64,000 nt of DNA from Bacillus sp. T33-2. Its GTDB lineage: Bacteria > Bacillota > Bacilli > Bacillales > Cytobacillaceae. The DNA is taken from the NCBI RefSeq assembly GCF_002860205.1, contig NZ_PGVB01000005.1, positions 147,236-211,235 of the forward strand. Direction: 5' to 3'. Below the pieces are notes generated by a model. The model worked only from the letters and a program-made list of their open reading frames with translations, had not been told where the DNA came from and searched no databases. The translations under genes and the position numbers were made by a program. Positions 1 to 8,311 of this stretch are shown in pieces; position 1 is the first letter of the stretch, and each line of letters begins with the position of its first letter.

Positions 1-150
1 GAAAAGAGACCTTCTGGAAGTTCTAATCACGCTTACCTTAAACTGCTAATAATGAGGGATTGACAGCCTTCCAGAATCACGGTGGATTTTACATTTATTA
101 CGTTGTTATGACATTTTTAAAGAAATCCTGAAGGTCGAAATTTTTGCCGG

Positions 151-188
151 AAAATAAAAAACTTGCCAGGAAAACTTTCCTGCCAAGT
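151..188 (-). terminator. Terminator after the 96-aa unknown gene
   Basis: Inverted repeat with arms at 161-173 and 176-188 (one mismatch), followed on the minus strand by a T-rich run. It sits about 25 bases past the stop codon of the gene at 213-503. Confidence 0.7.
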
Positions 189-212
189 GAACATTTTTCT
201 ATGTATAATTGC

Positions 213-503
213 TTATTTGATACCGGCTACAGGTTGTTTATTTTGACAAATATCTTTTAATTCCTCACAGATCAATTCCATCTCCCAGGGACTGTCCGAT
301 TGGATTATCAAATAGGGACCGTTTAAAGTAATTTGAAATTCAGAATCGTATTCACCGCCGGTAAAAATAATCCGGTTGCCATCGAGTATGCTTGTCCTCT
401 GTATTTCATCCACCCAGCAACCGTGTACCAATCTTGAAAAGATTGTTTCAATCGAAGCATTGTTGTCAACAACGGATAATTTAAAACAGGTGTACTCTGA
501 CAT
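213..503 (-). CDS. Hypothetical protein, 96 aa
   Basis: I do not recognise this protein. It is a small soluble, acidic polypeptide without signal peptide or membrane segment; the last third is rich in Glu and Leu and may be helical. The ATG at 503 was chosen because GGAGGG lies six bases upstream; an in-frame ATG at 533 has no ribosome site. A hairpin terminator follows, and the upstream 160 bases hold no gene, so it is probably monocistronic. No function is assigned. Confidence 0.7.
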   Translation of the reverse strand: MSEYTCFKLSVVDNNASIETIFSRLVHGCWVDEIQRTSILDGNRIIFTGGEYDSEFQITLNGPYLIIQSDSPWEMELICEELKDICQNKQPVAGIK

Positions 504-664
504 CGGAAACCCTCCTTTTTTTTGGAAAAACAATTCCTATCATACTCATTTTAGCGGAATGTGCATTCCCCTTCAACCCAATACCTGTCATTATTCTACT
601 GTTATCACTTTTCTTCGTGGTTATTTGTGGTGATTCTGGCACCGAGTATCAATCCCACATTCTG

Positions 665-934
665 CTAATCTTCATGGTAATTACCTGCTAATTCAATATG
701 CAATCCAATAAGCTCCAGTTTATCGTGATCTGCCAAGCATGATTCCATGATCCTTTTGGTTGCCCAATAATATTTTTCAAATAGCGGCCGTCTGACACGA
801 GGATGGGAATTTTCGTCCTTTAGTTCTCTGAGTATGGCTTGTTTCAAAGTGTCCTCAGCATTGCATTCAACAGCGAGACTGCGATTGTTCCAGATTTTCC
901 TGTATTCCGCTATTAAATGGGTGTAATCAACCAT
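665..934 (-). CDS. Hypothetical protein, 89 aa
   Basis: Unrecognised small soluble protein, mostly predicted helical with many Arg, Glu and Lys residues. The ATG at 934 has a GGGGG ribosome site nine bases upstream; another ATG directly abuts that site at 943 and is less likely. The gene is divergent from the zinc-ribbon gene at 1053, and the roughly 120-base space between them should hold both promoters, though I cannot point to clear boxes. No function is assigned. Confidence 0.6.
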   Translation of the reverse strand: MVDYTHLIAEYRKIWNNRSLAVECNAEDTLKQAILRELKDENSHPRVRRPLFEKYYWATKRIMESCLADHDKLELIGLHIELAGNYHED

Positions 935-1052
935 GTATTCCATCCCCCTTATTGAACCTGTAACGGCGACCCTCATTTTGCTTATCCTAATTGTTACATA
1001 TTTCATCCCCTCTCTGCAAAAAATAGTGAGAAATGCAGAATGAAGGAGATGA

Positions 1053-1295
1053 ATGAGAATGACAAGATACAGATGCCCGAGCTGCAAAACAAACCGGAGC
1101 CGATTTAACCTGATTCGACAGGTTCCACAGCCGGTACGACTGGACCCTCAAACCGGTGACATCATTCATGAATATACAAGTGGTGAGGTTGATCCCTTTC
1201 ACAGGCCTTATACGGGTCCAGAATTAAAGGTTCAATGCGGAATTTGTGGTACCATTGGCGACGAACTGACTTTCATAAAATTTGGAAACTCTTAA
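1053..1295 (+). CDS. Small zinc-ribbon protein, 80 aa
   Basis: Two Cys pairs, CPSC near residue 8 and CGIC near residue 64, are spaced like the two knuckles of a zinc ribbon, so the protein probably binds one zinc ion. No catalytic domain is visible and I do not recognise the exact family. AAGGAG lies five bases before the ATG at 1053; a second ATG two codons later is possible. The gene ends before a bidirectional terminator shared with the convergent gene at 1372-2208. Confidence 0.7.
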   Translation: MRMTRYRCPSCKTNRSRFNLIRQVPQPVRLDPQTGDIIHEYTSGEVDPFHRPYTGPELKVQCGICGTIGDELTFIKFGNS

Positions 1296-1350
1296 ACAGC
1301 ACATAAAAGAAGGGGGAAGCGGGAAAAGTGGTTCCGGCACCGGTTGGCTT

Positions 1351-1385
1351 AAAAAAATAGCTTGAGAATGCTCAAGCTTTTTTTT
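1351..1385. terminator. Bidirectional terminator
   Basis: Perfect 8-bp stem (1359-1366 with 1371-1378) flanked by A-run and T-run. It serves the + gene ending at 1295 and the - gene whose stop codon lies inside the stem. Confidence 0.85.
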
Positions 1386-2208
1386 CTTGCTTTTTGGACA
1401 GGACTGCTTCTTCGAAAAACTTGACCGAGTTTACTTGCCACTGTTCAGCAGGTGAAAATCTGATGAGCATGAGCTCACCTTCAAAATTCGCCCGGCCCGT
1501 CCCTTTGAGCTGCATATTTACTTCAACAGGTACGTTTAGGACGAGACTTGCGCCCGCATCCTCGAATGATGAAGGATCCAACTTTCCCGGGCGAATATTT
1601 TCGACCAGCGGAAGTGCTTTTTTCCAGTTCAATTGTTGTGCGGAAATCAGAGAAACAATGTGCGGATCCTGTTGCTTAATCCCTGCAAAATAAGCATCGA
1701 CCAATTCAGAAACATCGGCCTCCTCCAAAAATTTCTCCAGTTTGCCGGCAGACTTTAGGATCATTAGTTGATGGGACAAATCCATTTTACTGGAGCGGTG
1801 TGTAGTACTTCCGTAAAAGTGGATGCAGAAATGTCCCGGAAAATTATTTTTCAATGCACCGGCACCATGAGGCATTCCATGCATAGATGCGGCGATTGCA
1901 AAATTCTTTGACCTGACAATGATCGCTCTCCTTTTCCAGCTCCATTTTCCATTGTAAATCCGCTTCATGATTTTCGTATCTTTTGCGGTAACTGGCTGCA
2001 CATCCGCATGGCGGCCTCCTGCTCTTCGCTGGACACGGAATTTAGCTCCTGTTTCAAAATCTTCCACGGTAAATGTACTGTATCTTGGAAGCAGCGAGTT
2101 CACTTCATTCCAGGAAAGCATCTCTATTTCCCTTGTTTTTGCTTCAATTCCTGCAGCGTTGCACATAAGCAGAAAGCATGCGATAAAAGCAATCGAAGGA
2201 GATTTCAT
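1372..2208 (-). CDS. Secreted protein with a conserved-looking His/Cys cluster, 278 aa
   Basis: An N-terminal hydrophobic stretch (about residues 4-20, ending near an Ala-rich site) looks like a signal peptide, so the protein is probably exported. The central part (residues about 47-137) holds RRAGGRHADVQP, MHGMPHGAG and GHFCIHFYGSTTH, putting His110, His114, His126, Cys128, His130 and His137 close together. The order His-Gly...Gly-His-x-Cys resembles the active site of YkuD L,D-transpeptidases, but the usual SHGCIRM signature is absent, so I do not assign that activity. Metal binding or cell-wall action is inference. It is transcribed alone, with a terminator overlapping its stop codon. Confidence 0.75.
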   Translation of the reverse strand: MKSPSIAFIACFLLMCNAAGIEAKTREIEMLSWNEVNSLLPRYSTFTVEDFETGAKFRVQRRAGGRHADVQPVTAKDTKIMKRIYNGKWSWKRRAIIVRSKNFAIAASMHGMPHGAGALKNNFPGHFCIHFYGSTTHRSSKMDLSHQLMILKSAGKLEKFLEEADVSELVDAYFAGIKQQDPHIVSLISAQQLNWKKALPLVENIRPGKLDPSSFEDAGASLVLNVPVEVNMQLKGTGRANFEGELMLIRFSPAEQWQVNSVKFFEEAVLSKKQEKKA

Positions 2209-2273
2209 TTTGCATCAACTCGTTTTCATAAAACTTGTCTTTGCAAAGTTTATCCTGTTTGATGCCTGTATAT

Positions 2274-2301
2274 GCAAAAACCGTGCCAGAGAAGCACGGT
2301 T
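2274..2301 (-). terminator. Terminator of the 59-aa YdaT-like gene
   Basis: Perfect 8-bp stem, arms 2279-2286 and 2294-2301, with a T-run on the minus strand side. It lies directly after the stop codon at 2305. Confidence 0.8.
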
Positions 2302-2304
2302 CAT

Positions 2305-2484
2305 TCAATCATTTTTATGATTTTTTACATATTCCTTTGCTTTGTCTATGGCGATAGGGATTGCCTTGCCGTCCTCGTATTTCTCATCCTCCACAAGGGC
2401 ATTGGCAATTTCAATGGCTTTGTTCCTGACTTTCGGATCGAGATTTTTCATTGACACAGGGTAATCATCTTGTGTCCACGGCAT
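2305..2484 (-). CDS. Small YdaT-type (DUF2188-associated) protein, 59 aa
   Basis: The 59-residue product begins MPWTQDDYPVSMKNL and continues with VRNKAIEIANAL and AIPIAIDKAKEYV. This pattern is familiar from the N-terminal part of YdaT-like stress proteins of bacilli and enterobacteria, whose function is unknown. AGGATG sits about ten bases before the ATG at 2484, and a strong terminator follows the stop. It is short enough to be missed by automatic calling. It stands alone between two unrelated minus-strand genes. Confidence 0.8.
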   Translation of the reverse strand: MPWTQDDYPVSMKNLDPKVRNKAIEIANALVEDEKYEDGKAIPIAIDKAKEYVKNHKND

Positions 2485-2640
2485 AAAAGATCATCCTTTC
2501 CATATAATCTCTTATACCTTACCCTGTTTCGCCATAAAAAAACAATTGAAGAAGCCTGGCCAGCGGCACCGTATTGCCCCGTCAGATAAATGTCGCCACA
2601 ATATTAAATTCGGGTTTGTTTATTGTTTCTTCATACTGTA

Positions 2641-3033
2641 TCACTGTTTCTTTTCTATTTCTTTATACATTTCATCTGCCATATTCGCAATTTTGGCGCA
2701 AATCACATCCACACTGTCCATAGTCAGGTACCCTGTTTTCTGGAACAATTCCTCCTTGCACTTCCAGATGGGTATATAGGCATGCGGATAGTATTCTTCA
2801 CAGTCTTCGATCCCGATGTCGATATATGATTCATACCCTGCTGTAAAAACCTGATGTGCAGGTGCTGTCCTTCCTTTTATCGTCCTAGCCATTTCAATCA
2901 CTGGTTCCTGTCCAAGCGATTTGAATTTTAAAGAATATATCTTCCGCGCATTTTCGCAAAGACGTTCACAATCAGTTTCCAATCGTACAATTTTTTCCTT
3001 CAGGCTGGTATCCAATTTTGTAAATTGCCTCAA
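2641..3033 (-). CDS. Hypothetical protein, 130 aa
   Basis: Unrecognised soluble protein. The N-terminal half is charged and helical (DTSLKEKIVRLETDCERL); the middle holds Cys and Tyr residues and the C-terminal end is again helical and Lys-rich. A TTG at 3033 was chosen as start because AGGAG lies seven bases upstream; upstream in-frame starts lack such a site. No signal peptide or membrane segment. No function is assigned. Confidence 0.6.
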   Translation of the reverse strand: MRQFTKLDTSLKEKIVRLETDCERLCENARKIYSLKFKSLGQEPVIEMARTIKGRTAPAHQVFTAGYESYIDIGIEDCEEYYPHAYIPIWKCKEELFQKTGYLTMDSVDVICAKIANMADEMYKEIEKKQ

Positions 3034-3161
3034 GGTATCACTCCTCAAATAGCTTTTTACTTTAAGTCCCATTGACACATTTTAGCTGATTGCGGGTCTC
3101 GACACAAACCATTTGGCTGTCGGCCAAAATACAATGCATAGCGGATACTCGCTGCCCAAAC

Positions 3162-3190
3162 AAAAAACTCCCCAAAGTGGAGAGTTTTTC
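3162..3190 (-). terminator. ctpA terminator
   Basis: Stem with arms 3166-3173 and 3179-3186 (one G-T pair) followed on the minus strand by a T-run, just past the ctpA stop codon at 3195. Confidence 0.8.
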
Positions 3191-3194
3191 GGCT

Positions 3195-4700
3195 TCATTT
3201 GTTTAGCTGTTCTTTTAGTACTTCTACAGCCTTCTGGATTTGCGGGTCATTTTTTTCTATCTGTTCACGCAGGCGTGTCATCAGTTGGATCGTTGAAGCT
3301 CCTTTCAGCGTACCTGTTTGCTCCAGATTTTCGGTTTTTTGGAAAGCCATTACTGCCTGTGCAGTTTTTTCATCGAAGAAGCCGTCTTCCCTTCCAGGAT
3401 CGTATCCGAGTGCCTTGAGCATTTTCTGTGCAGCTTTAACCTGTTCTGAGGCAGAAGATACTTTCAGTTCAGTTTCCGGGTCAATAAACGGCAATGCAGC
3501 ATATTCAGGCAAAGCTACCTCATAATCCGGTTTGATCCCCTTTTTATGAATCCAGTTCCCTTTCGGTGTAAGCCATTTTTCCGTTGTGAACTTCATGTTC
3601 GAACCGTCTTCAAAATCCTGGGCATGCTGGACAGTTCCCTTACCAAAGCTGGTTTCGCCGACTAACGGCACTCCTGCCGACTCTTTCACGGCAGCGGCCA
3701 GTATTTCGGAGGCACTTGCGCTTCCCTTGTCAATCACCACTACGAGAGGCACATCCGGATTTCCATTGCTCTTTGATGGATATTCTTCCTTGTTCCCATG
3801 GCGGTCTTCCACAGTAAACAAGATCTCGCCCTTAGGGACGAACAGGCTGGAGATGCTTACTGCCTGTTCCAACAGTCCACCCGGGTTCTGCCTTACATCC
3901 AGAACCAAGCCTTGCATACCCTTTTTCTGTAAATCGTTCAGGATGGCTACCAGTTCCTTTGTAGTGTTTTGGGAAAAGTTTGTGATCTGAACCTTGGCAA
4001 TTTTGTCTTCAATCATTTCCCCATACACAGTCTCAATTGGAATGGTATCACGTACAATAGGCACCTTCACAGGTTCATTGATGCCAGGCCGGGAAATCGA
4101 TAATTCGACCTTTGTGCCTTTTTTGCCACGTATGAACATAACTGCCTCTGAAGAACTCATGCCCTGCAGGCTTTTTCCATCAACTTCCAGAACTTTATCT
4201 TCGGGCTTTAAACCGGCTTTTTCAGCAGGGGAGCCTTTAAGCGGGGTCACGATGACGATATGTCCATCCTTTTCCTGGATTTCGGCCCCAATTCCTTCAA
4301 ATGATGACTCGATGCTTTGGTGAAAGCTTTTTGCATCTTCTTGATTCATATAGTCGGAGTATGGATCATCAAGGGACTCAAGCATTCCGTTGATTGCCCC
4401 GTTAATCACTTTATCTTCATCAATTTCCGTGTAGTAATTATTTTTAAGCACATCATATGCCTCATACAGCTTTGTAAATTCATCCCTCTGCCCGATGACT
4501 TTTACCGCTGGTTCATCATCACCAAACGCAAGGGCAAAAGTTGTGATCCCTGCAGTTATAAAAACGATAAAAAACAACAGCATCGCAAAATGGAATTTCT
4601 TTATTCGAAGAAAATTGTTTTGTTTCGGCTCATTGCTCTCTATCTGTTCCGGGTTGCCTTGATTTGCTGCAATTTCGTCAGTTCTCTTGTCTTGGTCCAA
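3195..4700 (-). CDS. ctpA: Carboxyl-terminal processing serine protease, S41 family
   Basis: Membrane-anchored protease acting outside the cytoplasm. In order: a charged N-terminus, a membrane segment at about residues 34-58, a PDZ domain (GIGAEIQEKDGHIVIVTP onward), the S41 catalytic core with the Ser of DKGSASASE and the Lys of GETSFGKGTVQ, and a C-terminal peptidoglycan-binding domain (KMLKALGY, TAQAVMAFQK). This layout and the 501-residue length fit the CtpA/CtpB group of bacilli, which clips substrates near their C-termini. The TTG start has GTGGTG upstream. It lies near yodJ and deoD as in B. subtilis, and a terminator follows. Confidence 0.92.
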   Translation of the reverse strand: MDQDKRTDEIAANQGNPEQIESNEPKQNNFLRIKKFHFAMLLFFIVFITAGITTFALAFGDDEPAVKVIGQRDEFTKLYEAYDVLKNNYYTEIDEDKVINGAINGMLESLDDPYSDYMNQEDAKSFHQSIESSFEGIGAEIQEKDGHIVIVTPLKGSPAEKAGLKPEDKVLEVDGKSLQGMSSSEAVMFIRGKKGTKVELSISRPGINEPVKVPIVRDTIPIETVYGEMIEDKIAKVQITNFSQNTTKELVAILNDLQKKGMQGLVLDVRQNPGGLLEQAVSISSLFVPKGEILFTVEDRHGNKEEYPSKSNGNPDVPLVVVIDKGSASASEILAAAVKESAGVPLVGETSFGKGTVQHAQDFEDGSNMKFTTEKWLTPKGNWIHKKGIKPDYEVALPEYAALPFIDPETELKVSSASEQVKAAQKMLKALGYDPGREDGFFDEKTAQAVMAFQKTENLEQTGTLKGASTIQLMTRLREQIEKNDPQIQKAVEVLKEQLNK

Positions 4701-4888
4701 CCGTTTTCACCACTTTCGTTATGCCAGTCGCAATTCTATTAATCTATTAGTTTGATGAACAATGCCCGTTATTTGCATAGCTCGGCGATTGTTTTTTTAA
4801 AATCCTTGATGATTAGAATAACATTTTCAGGCCTAAATTGACAGGAAAATAATCAGGCGCAGTCAGGAACAAAAACTTTCCTTGGGAT

Positions 4889-5398
4889 TTAGATTTCTTT
4901 TTGAAAAATGTGTGCATCGTGAAGTTGACCATTGAATGGCAAAAGGTTTTTAACTGTTTCAGTCAAAGTAAAATGTCTTTTGACCAGTACCCGGGCTGAC
5001 GCCATATTTGAAGCAATAGTTTGTGCGGTCAAAATTTTAATGCCGAGCTGGGTGGCCGCATGATGTTCTATCAGTTCTACCGAACGTTCCGCATAACCTT
5101 TGCCAGTATGGCTCTCGCCAATCCGGTATCCGATTTCTGCACTTAAATGGTCCCTGTTTATATTGAAAATGTTGATTCTCCCAACGAGATCATCACTTTC
5201 GTTCCTGACCAGGTATAGATAGTATTCATCCTGATTCCTCAAGCTGTACATCAGTTCAATTGATCTTGCGATTCCCTCGACTGAATAATAAGACGAATCC
5301 CGCGCAGGGATGTAATTTTCAAAGAACCCCTTATTTGCCAGTTCAAATTCCAATAACTGTGAACAATCATCCATGCTGATTTCTTTTATGTAGACCAT
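4889..5398 (-). CDS. GNAT N-acetyltransferase, RimJ/RimL type
   Basis: 169-residue acetyltransferase of the GNAT fold, closest in type to ribosomal-protein Ala acetyltransferases: LVGRINIFNI forms the beta4 strand, IGYRIGESHTGKGYAERSV the acetyl-CoA pyrophosphate loop (variant of Q/RxxGxG/A), and NMASARVLVKRHF the usual C-terminal motif. The acceptor substrate cannot be told from sequence. The ATG at 5398 was chosen for GGGGAG eight bases upstream. It appears to be a single-gene transcript. Confidence 0.85.
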   Translation of the reverse strand: MVYIKEISMDDCSQLLEFELANKGFFENYIPARDSSYYSVEGIARSIELMYSLRNQDEYYLYLVRNESDDLVGRINIFNINRDHLSAEIGYRIGESHTGKGYAERSVELIEHHAATQLGIKILTAQTIASNMASARVLVKRHFTLTETVKNLLPFNGQLHDAHIFQKEI

Positions 5399-5455
5399 GG
5401 TTTCTCCCCGCTTTCGTGCTTTCCTCTTGTTAATCATCTCTTCATTGTGCAGTTA

Positions 5456-5641
5456 TTAAATTATACAGAAATGCGGCCGGCAAAAACAGCTGTTATTAAT
5501 AAAAACCGGGCAAAAACCGCCCGGTTCTTTTTGTTCACAGAACATGCAAATTTTGCACTGTTTCCTATGTACTCCTTTATAAATACTCAAGGTATATTTT
5601 TTTTTGCCACATTTGTCGCATAAAAACATTGCCGGTGTCAT
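5456..5641 (-). CDS. Doubtful Cys-rich small ORF (possible decayed gene)
   Basis: A frame with CDKCGKKKYT and CKICMFC would make two zinc knuckles of a small zinc-binding protein, preceded by a GGGGAGG ribosome-like site. Two features argue against an intact gene. The frame runs straight through a rho-independent terminator (5495-5526), and it contains a run of nine A. A shift by one base after the second knuckle would give a stop just before the terminator, so a frameshifted or decaying gene is possible. No function is assigned. Confidence 0.35.
   Translation of the reverse strand: MTPAMFLCDKCGKKKYTLSIYKGVHRKQCKICMFCEQKEPGGFCPVFINNSCFCRPHFCII
5495..5526 (-). terminator. Terminator-like hairpin
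   Basis: Perfect 8-bp GC-rich stem, arms 5504-5511 and 5519-5526, with a T-run on the minus side. It lies inside the reading frame at 5456-5641, which weakens that frame as a full-length gene. Confidence 0.75.
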
Positions 5642-5689
5642 TGCCTCCCCGTCGGACAATCCTAGGATACCGATTCCACCCACTACTAC

Positions 5690-6045
5690 CTGTTTGTGTC
5701 ACGTAGAACCCGGCTAGTTGGCCAAACCAGCCTGCCGCTAACTGTTTGCGTCACCTAGAATCCGGCTAGGTGACCGAACTAGCTCGCCGATAACTGTTTG
5801 CGTCACCTGGAATCCGGCTAGGTGACCGAACCAGCTCGCCGATAACTGTTTGCGTAACCTAGAATCCGGATAGGTTACCGAACTAGCTCGGCGATACCTG
5901 TTTGCGTCACCTAGAATCCGGATAGGTTACCGAACTAGCTCGCCGATAACTGTTTGCGTCACCTGGAATCCGGATAGGTTACCGAACCAGCTCGCCGATA
6001 ACTGTTTGCGTCACCTAGAATCCGGCTAGGTGACCGAATCAGCCT
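5690..6045. repeat. Seven-copy 52-bp tandem array of hairpin units
   Basis: Seven head-to-tail copies begin at 5690, 5742, 5794, 5846, 5898, 5950 and 6002, exactly 52 bp apart; the last is cut off near 6045. Each copy holds an inverted repeat, GTCACCTAG then AATCCGG then CTAGGTGAC, and an AGCT-centred segment. Copy 4 carries matched changes in both arms (GTAACCTA with TAGGTTAC), which keeps the stem; copies 5 and 6 changed one arm only. The period is not a multiple of three, so it is not coding. There are no unique spacers, so it is not a CRISPR array. Confidence 0.95.
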
Positions 6046-6221
6046 TCCTGGTCAAAATAGCGTTACTTAGGAACGGATTATACCCTGATGGTTTGTCAAC
6101 GAATAGATGCTAATCATGGATTTCATCGAAAAGATACGTTTTATAATGTTTGGCATGTAAAATAACAATTCCACAGAAACGGGTACTGTGGAATGACGAA
6201 AATTTTATACTATCTTATCGT
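6046..6221. other. Non-coding stretch after the array
   Basis: No gene seen. It contains a perfect 9-bp inverted repeat (6168-6176 with 6186-6194) around an 9-base loop, without a T-run on either side, so it is not a convincing terminator. Confidence 0.5.
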
Positions 6222-6256
6222 TAAAAAAAGCCCGGCGTACAGTATGCCGGGCTTTT
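6222..6256 (-). terminator. yodJ terminator
   Basis: Ten-bp perfect stem, arms 6227-6236 and 6246-6255, followed by a T-run in the minus direction, just past the yodJ stop codon. Confidence 0.9.
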
Positions 6257-6259
6257 GCG

Positions 6260-7126
6260 TTAAATTTTCTTCACAGTATCAAAATATTCTTCAAGGGTCC
6301 AATTATTTTTATACATTTCGGCAGCCGCTTTCTCGCCAACATACCTAAAATGCCAAGGTTCATACATATATCCAGTTACTTGTTCTTTTCCTTTCGGATA
6401 GCGGAGGATAAACCCAAATCTGTGAGCATTTTGCGCAAGCCAGATGCCTTCTTTTGTATCACCGAACTGCTGAGTTAAATTCATTTTGCTGCTGTGGCTT
6501 GAAATATCCATGGCAAGGCCTGTCTGGTGCTCACTGTTTCCCGGCAATGCAACAGCCTCAACAGCTTTTTCCTTCCCCTTCCGTTTTACTTCCGCATCAA
6601 AAAGCACACTTTGGCGGTTGTAAGAACGGTAGCCGGACACTGCAACAAGTTCAATTCCACTGCTTTTTGCATCGGCAAACATCTTTTCAAGCGCCTGCGC
6701 GGCTTCCTTCCTTAGCAGGCTCTTCTCCAGCTTTTGTTCACCAAATGAAAAAGTGACGGCCGGCCGGACTAAATCGGGAGGGATATAGTCGGATGGAAGG
6801 CCAAACAGTTTATTAACCATCGACAAAGCATTTTCGGGGTTTTGTATAATATTTTTCCCATCTGTCTGTTTGATCACATTAAAATAGGTTGATTCCAAAG
6901 CGGGTTGGCTTCCCTCAACATGTTCATTGGAAATGGCCACATCTGAACCTGACGAGCGTTTTAAACCTTGCTCGTCCTGAATTTCACCGTCTGCTTTTTG
7001 ATTCTCATTTGTTTCCTGCATCTGGTTGTCCTTTCCAACAAAAGGGATTTTGTCCTTGACGGCATCTAATTTCCCGCAGCCCGTCAATGCAAGCGCAGCT
7101 ATTATGAGCAGCATTAATTTCTTCAT
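6260..7126 (-). CDS. yodJ: D-alanyl-D-alanine carboxypeptidase lipoprotein, VanY/M15B family
   Basis: A lipoprotein signal (MKKLMLLIIAALALTGCGK) targets the product to the outer face of the membrane. After a linker rich in Gln, Asn and Glu, the C-terminal half is an M15B zinc peptidase: SGYRSYNRQ, the metal signature SEHQTGLAMDIS, and EPWHFRYVG with the third ligand region. Family members trim the terminal D-Ala of peptidoglycan stem peptides. The ATG at 7126 follows GGTGA by six bases; an in-frame ATG at 7150 is possible. It lies beside deoD as in B. subtilis, and a strong terminator follows. Confidence 0.88.
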   Translation of the reverse strand: MKKLMLLIIAALALTGCGKLDAVKDKIPFVGKDNQMQETNENQKADGEIQDEQGLKRSSGSDVAISNEHVEGSQPALESTYFNVIKQTDGKNIIQNPENALSMVNKLFGLPSDYIPPDLVRPAVTFSFGEQKLEKSLLRKEAAQALEKMFADAKSSGIELVAVSGYRSYNRQSVLFDAEVKRKGKEKAVEAVALPGNSEHQTGLAMDISSHSSKMNLTQQFGDTKEGIWLAQNAHRFGFILRYPKGKEQVTGYMYEPWHFRYVGEKAAAEMYKNNWTLEEYFDTVKKI

Positions 7127-7258
7127 TGTTTTCACCGTTTTTTTCGTCATTTTTCTACAATATATCCATCATATCATGTTTTAAAACCGTTTTGCATGTC
7201 CTATTTTACCATAACAAAATAACATGTTTCAGAGGCCTGCTCCTCTATTACATTAATA

Positions 7259-7286
7259 AAAGCTCTCTCCGCATGGAAAGAGCTTC
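7259..7286 (-). terminator. deoD terminator
   Basis: Ten-bp stem with one mismatch, arms 7261-7270 and 7275-7284, followed by a T-rich run in the minus direction, right after the deoD stop. Confidence 0.8.
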
Positions 7287-7291
7287 ATTTA

Positions 7292-7996
7292 TTAAATTTG
7301 TATTACAGCTTCCAAGGCAACCTCGATCATATCGTTGAAGGTTGTCTGGCGCTCTTCTGCAGTAGTTTCCTCCCCTGTCAAAAGGTGGTCGCTTACCGTG
7401 AGGACGGACAACGCTTTCCGGTCAAACTTGGCTGCAAGCGTATAAAGAGCTGCTGTCTCCATTTCAATCGCTAAAATTTGGTGGTTGGCCCACTTCTCGT
7501 GCTCTGCGTTATCGTTATAGAACATATCCGCTGTAAACACATTTCCAACCTTTAAATTTAAACCTTTCTCCACGCCTGCGTTGTAAGCCTTTAAGAGCAG
7601 ATCGAAATTTGCTGTTGGTGCATAATCAACACCGCCAAACGTAATACGGTTCATCTGTGAATCAGTGGAAGCACTCATTGCCAGGATCACGTCCCGTACA
7701 CGGACGTCCTTTTGCAGGGCACCGCATGTCCCGACCCGTACCAAATTTTGAACATTATAGCTTTGCATTAGTTCGTTTATATAGATAGAAATGGACGGAA
7801 CTCCCATTCCCGTTCCCTGCACCGAAACTCGCTTGCCTTTATACGTTCCGGTATATCCAAACATATTTCTTACTTCATTATAGCACTGCGCATTTTCCAG
7901 GAAAGTTTCAGCTATGTATTTTGCCCTGAGTGGATCGCCAGGAAGCAATACCGTTTCTGCAATCTCATTTTCTTTTGCGCCAATATGTATGCTCAT
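7292..7996 (-). CDS. deoD: Purine nucleoside phosphorylase, DeoD type
   Basis: Cleaves purine (deoxy)ribonucleosides with phosphate to free base and (deoxy)ribose 1-phosphate in purine salvage; the family forms cytoplasmic hexamers. The 234-residue product has [15 protein letters not shown] at the N-terminus, [16 protein letters not shown], and [12 protein letters not shown] with the nucleoside-binding Glu/Met pair. The catalytic Asp is in TVSDHL near residue 204. The ATG at 7996 follows GGAGG by eight bases. It is adjacent to yodJ and a terminator follows. Confidence 0.97.
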   Translation of the reverse strand: MSIHIGAKENEIAETVLLPGDPLRAKYIAETFLENAQCYNEVRNMFGYTGTYKGKRVSVQGTGMGVPSISIYINELMQSYNVQNLVRVGTCGALQKDVRVRDVILAMSASTDSQMNRITFGGVDYAPTANFDLLLKAYNAGVEKGLNLKVGNVFTADMFYNDNAEHEKWANHQILAIEMETAALYTLAAKFDRKALSVLTVSDHLLTGEETTAEERQTTFNDMIEVALEAVIQI

Positions 7997-8158
7997 AGTT
8001 AAATCCTCCATCCTATTTGATGCCGCTTACGTAAAAACTATACCATATAATGTCCGTGCAGGAAAATGTTGCGTTACTATTCTTTTGGCAAGAGGAAATG
8101 CTAAAAATAGCTTGGCCACAAGAGGTACAAACCATCCATTATTTTATAATGACAGGGG

Positions 8159-8311
8159 GTGGATAACATCGGAAAAAAACACCGTAACCGCATTATTTCA
8201 CCGAAAAAAAACAACCATATTCCACCTGAAGCAATCATTGCCGAGCATGAAGCACACGCAAAGGAATATTCCGCCAAGAAAAGAAAGAACAGCCCGGGTT
8301 CACACCATTAA
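8159..8311 (+). CDS. Small basic protein, 50 aa, with unusual start
   Basis: The frame reads VDNIGKKHRNRIISPKKNNH, then IPPEAIIAEHEAHAKEY and a basic tail. It is a small conserved-looking bacillus protein; I know no function. The only standard start codon is a GTG that overlaps the AGGGGGTGG ribosome site. An ATC codon four codons later, at ideal spacing from that site, would give a product starting at Gly-Lys-Lys. A terminator follows immediately, which supports a real gene. It diverges from deoD. Confidence 0.6.
   Translation: MDNIGKKHRNRIISPKKNNHIPPEAIIAEHEAHAKEYSAKKRKNSPGSHH

Noticed and set aside
987..1202. Minus-strand frame opposite the zinc-ribbon gene
   Set aside because: No ribosome site and it overlaps the better supported gene at 1053-1295.
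1372..2208. YkuD L,D-transpeptidase
   Set aside because: The SHGCIRM signature and its surrounding fold motifs are missing.
5690..6045. CRISPR array
   Set aside because: The 52-bp units follow each other directly with no unique spacers and no cas genes nearby.
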